Positions 6,811 through 13,773 of a stretch of 22,889 nt of DNA are shown here, in pieces. Position 1 is the stretch's first letter; the number at the start of each line of letters is the position of its first letter. The stretch lies in assembly GCA_002391565.1 (NCBI GenBank), contig DGFH01000145.1:1-22889 (forward strand), read 5' to 3'. The notes under the pieces were generated by a model. It did not search any database and had not been told where the DNA came from. It was given only the letters and a program-made list of their open reading frames with translations. The DNA is from Anaerolineales bacterium UBA3905. Its GTDB lineage: Bacteria; Chloroflexota; Anaerolineae; Caldilineales; Caldilineaceae. Both the position numbers and the translations under genes were made by a program.

Positions 6811-7995
6811 CTACATCTTCCCCCGAAACGCCCGATTCAACGTCGCAGGCAGCAACGCTTCAATTTCCTCCATGCTTTGCTGTTGCAACGATGTCAACTC
6901 GCCAAACAAAGTGTAAAGGGCGTCAAGTTGCTCTACGACCCTCTCCTGCACTTCCAACGGTGGTACAGGAATTTCAATCTGCTCCAACAAGCCTGACCGC
7001 AGGCGTGGCAATGTCAGTAGACCGGTCAACTCTTCGGACTGTTTGAGAAATAACGGGCTGCGCATGGCGTGCGCCAGGTAACGCGTGAGCACGGTTGCGT
7101 TATCCGGACGCAGGACATATTGATCGACCGAGCATAAACCGTCACAGTCTGCGACCCAAACTTTGTTGAGATAGGGACGCAGATAGCCGTACACAATATC
7201 TCCAGGGAAGAAGCGGAACTTGCGCCCTGACAGTTCCTCAAGTTTGATAAGGTCTTCCCCGATACGACGCCCGGTGTTTGGTTCGATATGTTGCAAGCCG
7301 ATAAACCTGACGTTGCCCCGCTCACCGGTTTTGTGGCGCTGTAGCTCCTGGCGGAATGAAAACAATCCTTTTAGCGGACGCGCTCCGTAGTTGGTCACAA
7401 GTTGCTCGAAATATTGTCGTTGAGAACTTATAAACCAGTGATGGCTCAGGTCAATCGCCGCCGCCTGCAACGCCAGCGCCTGCTCGACCCGCACGCGCAG
7501 CGCATCCAGCTTCGCCACGATGCGTTGCTGCTCCTCCAGTGGCGGCAGAGGGATAATGATGTCCAAATATTCATCTGGGTTGATTCGTTGACGACCGCTT
7601 GTGCCGCGAGATTTGTTATCGCATTCCTGCCAAAACCACGCTGCCTTGAACATGTAGCGGAGCCACGCAGTCACGACTTGAGATGTGTCAAGCTGAAATG
7701 TTGGAAAGTCCTGAGTGACGACACATCCTTCAAGCATTTCGTCGATAATGCCTGATGAACCATGACGCACCCAGATTCGATTGATCACCAGGTCACCTGA
7801 TCGCACCGCAAAGAGCTTGCTGCTCTTTATCTCTCGCCCATACCTTGTTTCCCGTTCGTAGGCGCCTTCTCCCCACCATTTGACGCCCATTGTACGATAT
7901 TGAACCTCATCTTGAATTGTGACCGGTCTTTTGATCGGTTGAGCTATCTCCCGCAGCGGAACACTTCGCCAGCCAGAAGGAAGGAAATCACACAT
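6811..7995 (-). CDS. hsdS: Type I restriction-modification specificity subunit
   Basis: This 394-aa HsdS has two target-recognition domains (about 1-145 and 205-335). Each is followed by a conserved helical spacer: IPLPPLEEQQRIVAKLDAL at 148-166, and IPVPPLEVQERVVEQLDAL near 338-356, ending in LLPATLNRAFRGKM. The paired recognition domains specify the two halves of a bipartite DNA target; the target itself cannot be read from the sequence. The start overlaps the hsdM stop by 8 bp. The recognition domains differ in composition from hsdR and hsdM, as is usual for frequently exchanged HsdS modules. The gene appears intact. Confidence 0.93.
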   Translation of the reverse strand: MCDFLPSGWRSVPLREIAQPIKRPVTIQDEVQYRTMGVKWWGEGAYERETRYGREIKSSKLFAVRSGDLVINRIWVRHGSSGIIDEMLEGCVVTQDFPTFQLDTSQVVTAWLRYMFKAAWFWQECDNKSRGTSGRQRINPDEYLDIIIPLPPLEEQQRIVAKLDALRVRVEQALALQAAAIDLSHHWFISSQRQYFEQLVTNYGARPLKGLFSFRQELQRHKTGERGNVRFIGLQHIEPNTGRRIGEDLIKLEELSGRKFRFFPGDIVYGYLRPYLNKVWVADCDGLCSVDQYVLRPDNATVLTRYLAHAMRSPLFLKQSEELTGLLTLPRLRSGLLEQIEIPVPPLEVQERVVEQLDALYTLFGELTSLQQQSMEEIEALLPATLNRAFRGKM

Positions 7996-9796
7996 TCACA
8001 TCTTCCTTTTCCAGCAACTCCTGAATCTCCGCCACCAATTCCGCGATGCGCGCCTGCTTGTCGGCGATGTCGGCGGCGAGTTCTGCGGGTGGGCGGTGGG
8101 TGAAGTCGTTGGTGCGGTTGGGGTTGCGCGCGCTCAGGTCGTAATTGCGCGCCGCGATTTCCGCCGCCGGCGTCACCCAGCAGCGCGCATTGAGCGGCGG
8201 TGCAGCGGGGCGTTCATGCTCCGGCGTGCGTCGCCAGGCGTTGTACTGCCGCCACATCGCCAGACAGTCGGGGAGGTCGTTCTCGGCAATTGGCCGCTGT
8301 GTGCGCGTCAGGCTGAAGCCTACGGCGTGCACCTCGTAATACCAGATCGCGCGCGTGGGCCCCTGATGGTCGAAGAAGAGCAGGTTGGTCTTGGGGCCGG
8401 CGCCGTTGGCGACGGCGTTGGCAAAGACGCCGGCAGGCAGGCTCACGATGGCGTAGAGGTTGTAGTTCTCCAGCAAATCCTTCTTGGTCTCGACATAGGC
8501 GCGTTCGTTGGTCTTGAAGAGCACGCCCTCGTCGATGACCATGCCCACGCGGCCATCGTGACGCAGCATCGCCATGATGTGCTGCAGAAAGAGGATCGAG
8601 GTGGCGGAGGAGACAAAGCGAAAGTTGCTGCGGATCGCCTCCACATTTTCGGTGCCGCCAAAGGGCGGGTTGGTGAGGATGACATGCCTGCGCTGGCGTT
8701 CGCCGATCGCGCGCACGTCCAACGCCAGCGTGTTGCCGCGCACCAGATGCGGCGCAGCGATGCCGTGCAACACGGCGTTCATCACACCGAGCAGATAGGG
8801 CAGCGGCTTCTTTTCGCGTCCATAAAAGGTGGCGGTCTGTAACGTCTGGCGGTCGGCGGTGGTGACCACCTGCTCCTCCATGTAGCGATGCGCCTCGACC
8901 AGAAAGCCGCAGCTTCCCGCCGCCGGGTCGTAGACCGTCTCGCCGATGCGCGGGTCGACAAATTTGACCATGAACTCAATGATCGGACGCGGGGTGTAGA
9001 ATTCGCCCGACATGCCGCCCTCACGCCCCATCTTGGCGAGCAGGCTTTCGTAGAGATGCGAGAGCGTGTGCACCGTCGTCGGCTGGTGAAAGTCGATGCG
9101 GTCGATGATGTCGATGGCTTCGCGCAAGATGATGCCGTTGCGCACCAGCTTGCTCGGCGTCTCCTCGAACAACTGGCGCACGATGGTCTGCGCCTCGCCG
9201 CCTTGCAAGCCGCGCAGATAGGGAAAGAGTCGTTCTTCGAGAAAACGCAGCAGCAACCGACCGGTGGCGCCTTCCTGCAGCGCTGTCGCCAACTCCTCAT
9301 CCTCCTCAGCCAGCGGCGCCAGCGCCAGCGCCTGTGCGCGCTTCTCCGCCGCCACCTGCGCTTCGGCATCCTGTACGGCTTGCAGGGCGCGCTCCAACCG
9401 GTTGTGCGCCGCCGTGCGCGGCTCGGCTGTGCTTTCCTGTACGGCGAACGGCAGCGCCGGTTGCGCTTTGCCATTCGCCAACGCCGCCAGCGCCTTTTCC
9501 GCAGCGCGCATCTCCGCCTGTGCGCTGCGCAACGCCTCCAGCGCCCGATTCACCCGCCCGCGCGTCCACACGCTCCAGCGATAGTAGCCATCGATGATGC
9601 GCGTATAAGGCTCGTCGCGATAGTCGGCGTCGGCGGCGCGGCTATCTTCCAGGTCCTCGAAGGATTTGAGAAAAAGCAGCCAGGAAATCTGCTCTACATA
9701 ATCGAGTAAGCTCTGGGTATTGTCGTCGCGGCGCAAAATATCGCACGCCCGCCAGAACATGGCGTCAAGTTCGTTGCTCACAGCATCTCCACTCAT
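7988..9796 (-). CDS. hsdM: Type I restriction-modification DNA methyltransferase subunit
   Basis: This 602-aa N6-adenine methyltransferase has an HsdM N-terminal helical domain (about 5-80), GEFYTPRPI at 264-272, SAM-binding motif I DPAAGSCGFL at 290-299 and catalytic motif IV NPPF at 376-379. A Cys replaces the more common Gly in motif I (GSCGF), probably tolerated. An Ala/Gln/Glu-rich stretch at about 82-178 forms a predicted coiled-coil hairpin with a Pro-rich turn, which lengthens the protein beyond typical HsdM. The start overlaps the hsdR stop (ATGA). Together with HsdS it would form the modification enzyme. Confidence 0.93.
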   Translation of the reverse strand: MSGDAVSNELDAMFWRACDILRRDDNTQSLLDYVEQISWLLFLKSFEDLEDSRAADADYRDEPYTRIIDGYYRWSVWTRGRVNRALEALRSAQAEMRAAEKALAALANGKAQPALPFAVQESTAEPRTAAHNRLERALQAVQDAEAQVAAEKRAQALALAPLAEEDEELATALQEGATGRLLLRFLEERLFPYLRGLQGGEAQTIVRQLFEETPSKLVRNGIILREAIDIIDRIDFHQPTTVHTLSHLYESLLAKMGREGGMSGEFYTPRPIIEFMVKFVDPRIGETVYDPAAGSCGFLVEAHRYMEEQVVTTADRQTLQTATFYGREKKPLPYLLGVMNAVLHGIAAPHLVRGNTLALDVRAIGERQRRHVILTNPPFGGTENVEAIRSNFRFVSSATSILFLQHIMAMLRHDGRVGMVIDEGVLFKTNERAYVETKKDLLENYNLYAIVSLPAGVFANAVANGAGPKTNLLFFDHQGPTRAIWYYEVHAVGFSLTRTQRPIAENDLPDCLAMWRQYNAWRRTPEHERPAAPPLNARCWVTPAAEIAARNYDLSARNPNRTNDFTHRPPAELAADIADKQARIAELVAEIQELLEKEDVNV

Positions 9797-12324
9797 CCAG
9801 GATTTGTATACAACCGGCGGATCAGCTCGTTGCGCGCCAGCTTCAATTGCGGCATTCCGCCAAAGAGACGCGCCACCTGCGCTGCTTCCTGGTTGATGGG
9901 GCGCAGCCGGTAGACGTCGGGATCGAGCACCTCATCCAGCCCACCCAGCATGTACTTCTCGATCAGCACCTTGAGAATCTCCCGCGCCCGCTCGTCATAT
10001 TTTGCCAGAAAGTCCTGGTGCAGGTTGAAAAAGGCGACGGCGCGTTGCTCACGGCTGACCAGCGGCTCGTCGAACGCCAGGTGCGCAAGGATGTCGTAGG
10101 CGTCGGCGTCGGGGCGCACCAGAATCTCCGTCAATACATCGAGCGCCACCTGATGGCGTTCCAGCACAGCCAGCAGCTCCTTGCGTCGCAGCGGATCGAC
10201 CCACCAGGCTTGCAGCTCAGCCAGGTTGCGCACAACCTGCGTGATCTCACCGCGCACTTTGGCAAGATAATCCTGCGGCGAGACCAGATTGCCCGCAGCG
10301 TCGCGCTCCTCATAGGCTTCGTAGACAATCGTCACCTTCACGCCGTCGACGCGAATCTGGCGATCCTGCACAGGCTTGCGCGGCGTCAGGCTCAATGTGA
10401 GCGTCGCCACGCCGGCCGCGCTCAGCGTGGCGTATTCCGACAGCGCCGTGCGCCCATAGGCGGACGCCGTGATGCGCGCAATGCCGGCGGGCAACTCGGC
10501 AAAGAAAAACTGGCCGCCGGAGCCGGTGCGCTGCTGCACGATCTGGTTGGGGCCAAGCTGCACTGTCACCACCGCATCGACCAGCGCAGCGCCGCTTTCG
10601 CCATCGACCACACGCCCCGCCAGCGCGCAGACGCCCGGTCCTGCCGTCTGCACCTTGCTGTCGGGCGGCGCAGTCGGTTTGTCCCACTCGTCGAAGAGCG
10701 CAGTGGCGCCGGTGTAGTCGATGATGCGGAACCAGTACTTGTCCTTATCCTCGCACAGCCGCGTGCCGCGCCCGACGATCTGCTTGAAGACGGTGGGCGA
10801 GGCAATGGTGCGGAAGAAGACGATATTGCGCACGCTCGGCGCATCAACGCCAGTGGTCAGCAAATCCACCGTGACCGCTACGACCGGCGTTGTCCGCTCC
10901 ACCGCCTGGAAGCGCTCCAGGTCGCTCTGCGCAGTGGCCTCCTCGGAGACGATGCGCACCGCATAGTCGGCTACGTCGAGGTCGGCGTTGAGCTGGTTAA
11001 GTTGCTTCACCACTTCCAGCGCATGATCCTGGCTGACGCAGAAGACCATTGTCTTCTCCATGCGTCCATAGAGCTTGAGCAGGCTGGTAAGATGCTCGCA
11101 GTGGATGCGCACGCGGTCGGGCAGCGTCACTTCGCGCTCGAAACTGGGCGTGCCATATTCATCGCGCGGCGTTGCGTCATCCGGCACATAGACATGTGCG
11201 CCCTCCGCCTGCGCCTCCTGGAGCGAGAGACCGTCTCGATCCAGGTTGCTGCGCACGTGGTGCACCTTGTAGTTGGCAAGAAAGCCGTCGTCGATGCCCT
11301 GCCCCAGGCTATAGGTGAACACCGGCTCGCCAAAGTAGGCGTAGGTGTCGATATTGTCGGTGCGTTTGGGCGTGGCGGTCATGCCCAGTTGGATGGCGTT
11401 GGGATGGTGCTTGAGAATGTCGTTCCAGGTGCCAAAGCCGCTGCGGTGCGCCTCGTCGATGATGATCAGATGAAAGAAATCCGGCTCCAGCGTTTCGTAG
11501 GTGCGCAGACCGTCGGGCGTCAACGCATAGAGCGCCTGGTAGATGCCGAAATAAAGCTGGCGGCCCGCAGGAATCTGCCCGGCGTCGATCAGCGCCCGGC
11601 TATCGCTGCCGGCTTCGTTGAACATCTCAAACGCGTTGTACGCCTGATTGCGCAGCACGACGCGGTCCGCCAGAAAGAGGATGCGCTTGTTGGCGAAGTA
11701 GCCTGACTTGAATAGCTTCCACACAATCTGCGACGCGATAAAGGTTTTGCCTGTGCCGGTCGCCAGATTGATCAGAATCCGCTGTTGCCCGCGCAGGATC
11801 GCCTCAAGCACACGGTTAACGGCAACCTCCTGATAGTAACGCGGCGTGCGCCGGCCTTCAGGGTCGCGCCAGAAAGGGTGCAGCAACGGATTTTTGAGAC
11901 GCGTCGCGGCCAGCGCTTCGTAGGCGCACTTGCGCTGCCAGAGTTCTTCGGGGCTGGGGAGCGCCGTCATCGCCAACGATTGCTGCGTGTTGGTCGTGAA
12001 GTCCCACAGCTCAAAGCCGTGCCCGTTGCTGGCAAAGGCAAAGAGCAAGCCCAACTTCTCGGCGTACTCCTTCGCCTGCTGCAAACCGGCGCCTGGCGCC
12101 TTGCTCTCCTCTTTGGCTTCGACAACGGCGATGGGCAGCGTTTCAGCATAGCGCAGCAGATAGTCGGCATAGCTCGGCGCAAGCTGTCGGTGACCGTCGC
12201 CTTGCAGCACAATCTGCCCGGCGGTGATCGGGTATTCCATCGTCAATTGCTGGCCGCGCCAGCCCGCCGCCTGCAAGGCTGGGGTGATCAGGTGAAGTTT
12301 GGTGTCTTCTTCGTTGTAGGACAT
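9793..12324 (-). CDS. hsdR: Type I restriction enzyme endonuclease/translocase subunit with embedded Ig-like domain
   Basis: The start at 12324 gives an 843-aa protein beginning MSYNEEDTK, like other HsdR proteins; the frame is open to a GTG at 12375 and no start has a good ribosome site. Numbering from that GTG, the nuclease domain has ADYLL (Asp71) and VEAK (86-88). The SF2 motor has ATGTGKT (205-211), DEAH (307-310), TATP (334-337) and QIVGRGTRL (532-540). The helical C-terminal domain spans about 690-860. Unusually, residues about 581-665 read as a carboxypeptidase-regulatory-like beta-sandwich (GRVVDGESGAALVDAVVTV, then GQFFFAELPAG). HsdR cleaves unmodified DNA after ATP-driven translocation. 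Confidence 0.92.
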   Translation of the reverse strand: MSYNEEDTKLHLITPALQAAGWRGQQLTMEYPITAGQIVLQGDGHRQLAPSYADYLLRYAETLPIAVVEAKEESKAPGAGLQQAKEYAEKLGLLFAFASNGHGFELWDFTTNTQQSLAMTALPSPEELWQRKCAYEALAATRLKNPLLHPFWRDPEGRRTPRYYQEVAVNRVLEAILRGQQRILINLATGTGKTFIASQIVWKLFKSGYFANKRILFLADRVVLRNQAYNAFEMFNEAGSDSRALIDAGQIPAGRQLYFGIYQALYALTPDGLRTYETLEPDFFHLIIIDEAHRSGFGTWNDILKHHPNAIQLGMTATPKRTDNIDTYAYFGEPVFTYSLGQGIDDGFLANYKVHHVRSNLDRDGLSLQEAQAEGAHVYVPDDATPRDEYGTPSFEREVTLPDRVRIHCEHLTSLLKLYGRMEKTMVFCVSQDHALEVVKQLNQLNADLDVADYAVRIVSEEATAQSDLERFQAVERTTPVVAVTVDLLTTGVDAPSVRNIVFFRTIASPTVFKQIVGRGTRLCEDKDKYWFRIIDYTGATALFDEWDKPTAPPDSKVQTAGPGVCALAGRVVDGESGAALVDAVVTVQLGPNQIVQQRTGSGGQFFFAELPAGIARITASAYGRTALSEYATLSAAGVATLTLSLTPRKPVQDRQIRVDGVKVTIVYEAYEERDAAGNLVSPQDYLAKVRGEITQVVRNLAELQAWWVDPLRRKELLAVLERHQVALDVLTEILVRPDADAYDILAHLAFDEPLVSREQRAVAFFNLHQDFLAKYDERAREILKVLIEKYMLGGLDEVLDPDVYRLRPINQEAAQVARLFGGMPQLKLARNELIRRLYTNPG

Positions 12325-12987
12325 GGCAGGTTTCATGTCTGGGATGTGACAAGCTGTCTCACGGCATTGCACCACTGTATTGCAGCGTGTCCTGCCTGGA
12401 TACTGTCAATATCGATTGGGTATCGTGGCGGGAGACGGGTATTATGCACCAGGCTAATTCAGAATGGTGAATGAACGAAAGTATACTCGAAGCGAAGATC
12501 GTGGGGCAAGCCGGGCGCATTACATGAATGCAAGGCTAATCAGGTTTCTGCCTGAGTGCTAGACCGAATAGATGCGCCTGCCTGAGGAGCAGTATCTCCA
12601 GCCGGGAGATTTGCGTACAGAGCGCATCTTCACTCTCAGTATATATGAACTCGTTCACGGCGCACCGGCCTTGCCCACCGCCTGCGCCATTGCTGCGTTT
12701 TGTTTCAGAAGGAGCAGGCTTGTAGCGGTGAGGTGGATTGATTAGCCAAGAAACCTTTTGGCTAATCCGGCGTAATGCTATCGGCGCTGTCGTGGTCATC
12801 CAGCATTTGGTGTTTTCAGGTTGACAATCGACAATGAATAATTCAGATCGGAAAGGCGCCAAGTCGACGGGGCGAGCCTGTCACCGACTTCTAGCTTGAC
12901 GCCAGCGCAGCGCAATACGTGACACGCAATGTGTTAGACATAAAAAATTCATTTGAGAATCTATAACAGCCTGCAGGAGTTCCGTTT
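12325..12987. other. Intergenic spacer between hsdR and the ABC transporter
   Basis: About 660 bp separate the divergent hsdR and ABC ATPase genes, and I see no credible gene here. It holds a perfect 10-bp inverted repeat (12740-12767), a short 7-bp-periodic stretch (12822-12842) and one CACGCAA heptamer (12923-12929). Both transcription units should start in it. No hsdR promoter is convincing. The AT-rich stretch 12938-12967 just before the ATPase gene is the likely promoter zone for the transporter. Confidence 0.6.
12740..12767. repeat. Perfect 10-bp inverted repeat (hairpin)
   Basis: GATTAGCCAA (12740-12749) and TTGGCTAATC (12758-12767) are exact reverse complements around an 8-bp loop. 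No T-tract follows on either strand, so a classical terminator is not supported. A degenerate relative, with GATTAGCCA and CTAATC arms, occurs at 1397-1418 at the end of the fur-family gene, hinting at a dispersed element or protein-binding site. Confidence 0.6.
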
Positions 12988-13665
12988 ATGGATCAACCGA
13001 TTGTCACCGCCGAAGCGGTGCAGAAGTGGTTTCGCACCGGCAAGATCGAGGTGCACGCGTTGCGCGGCGTCGATGTGGCCGTCTCCGCCGGCGAGATGGT
13101 CGCTATCATGGGGCCGTCGGGCTGCGGCAAGACCACGCTGCTCAACTGTCTCTCCGGGCTGGATGATTTCGACGAGGGCGAGGTCTACATCGAAGGCGCC
13201 CGGCTGCGTTCGCTGAGCGATAAGAAGCGCACCAGCTATCGGGCGCAGCGTATGGGCTTCATCTTTCAGACCTACAATCTGCTGCCCGTGATTTCGGCGG
13301 TGGAAAATGTGGAGTTGCCGCTGCTGGTGGCTGGCATGCGGCCCAGTCTGGCGCGCAAGCGAGCGCTGGCCGTGCTGGAACAGGTCGGGCTGGCCGACCG
13401 CGCCGACCACCGTCCCGCGGAGCTTTCCGGCGGGCAGCGCCAGCGCGTGACGATCGCCCGCGCCCTGGTCAACGATCCCGCCATCGTCTTTGCCGACGAG
13501 CCGACGGGCGCACTCGATAGCAAGGCTGCCGACGACATCCTGGCGCTGATGCGCACGCTCAACCGGGAAAAGGGGCAAACCTTCGTCATCGTCACCCATG
13601 ATCCGGACATCGCCGCCGCCTGTGGTCGCATCATCCAGATGAAGGATGGGCAGATTGTGGCGTGA
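12988..13665 (+). CDS. ABC transporter ATP-binding protein (MacB/LolD type)
   Basis: This 225-aa ATPase has Walker A GPSGCGKT (42-49), Q-loop Gln94, signature LSGGQ (146-150), Walker B IVFADE (166-171) and H-loop His204, all intact. The LNCLSGLDD and EPTGALDSK contexts place it in the MacB/LolD/FtsE-like group that works with FtsX-type permeases. Such systems are mechanotransmission machines for lipoprotein, lipid, peptide or antibiotic handling rather than classical transporters. The ATG at 12988 follows a GGAG ribosome site. The large permease gene follows on the same strand after a 108-bp gap filled with 7-bp repeats. Confidence 0.93.
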   Translation: MDQPIVTAEAVQKWFRTGKIEVHALRGVDVAVSAGEMVAIMGPSGCGKTTLLNCLSGLDDFDEGEVYIEGARLRSLSDKKRTSYRAQRMGFIFQTYNLLPVISAVENVELPLLVAGMRPSLARKRALAVLEQVGLADRADHRPAELSGGQRQRVTIARALVNDPAIVFADEPTGALDSKAADDILALMRTLNREKGQTFVIVTHDPDIAAACGRIIQMKDGQIVA

Positions 13666-13693
13666 GGCGTGCTCTTCGTGGTGAGTCATCCGT

Positions 13694-13756
13694 CACGCAC
13701 CACGCACCACGCAACACGTAACACGCACCACGCAACACGTAACACGTAACACGCCC
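13694..13756. repeat. Nine tandem 7-bp repeats (consensus CACGYAM)
   Basis: Nine consecutive heptamers fill most of the gap between the ABC ATPase and permease genes: CACGCAC twice, CACGCAA, CACGTAA, CACGCAC, CACGCAA, CACGTAA twice, and CACGCCC. Only the last two positions and the C/T at position 5 vary. The first units can pair with CGTGGTG at 13677-13683. The same heptamers occur as an inverted pair at 21834-21893. They resemble the heptameric short tandem repeats described in cyanobacteria; a function is not known. Confidence 0.9.
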
Positions 13757-13773
13757 CAAACCAGGGAGTTGCC

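Noticed and set aside
9847..11706. Long plus-strand open frame (619 codons) opposite hsdR
   Set aside because: It is an antisense shadow of a clear HsdR gene in GC-rich DNA; the product has no recognisable domain and no ribosome site.
12325..12375. GTG at 12375 as the hsdR start
   Set aside because: HsdR proteins normally begin near the SYNEEDT segment, so ATG 12324 is preferred, though neither start has a clear ribosome site.
12536..12862. 108-codon minus-strand open frame in the hsdR/ABC spacer
   Set aside because: It spans hairpins and periodic spacer sequence, has no ribosome site and no recognisable motif.
13694..13756. Possible CRISPR array
   Set aside because: The units are 7 bp with no spacers; a tandem heptamer repeat explains it fully, and no cas genes are present.
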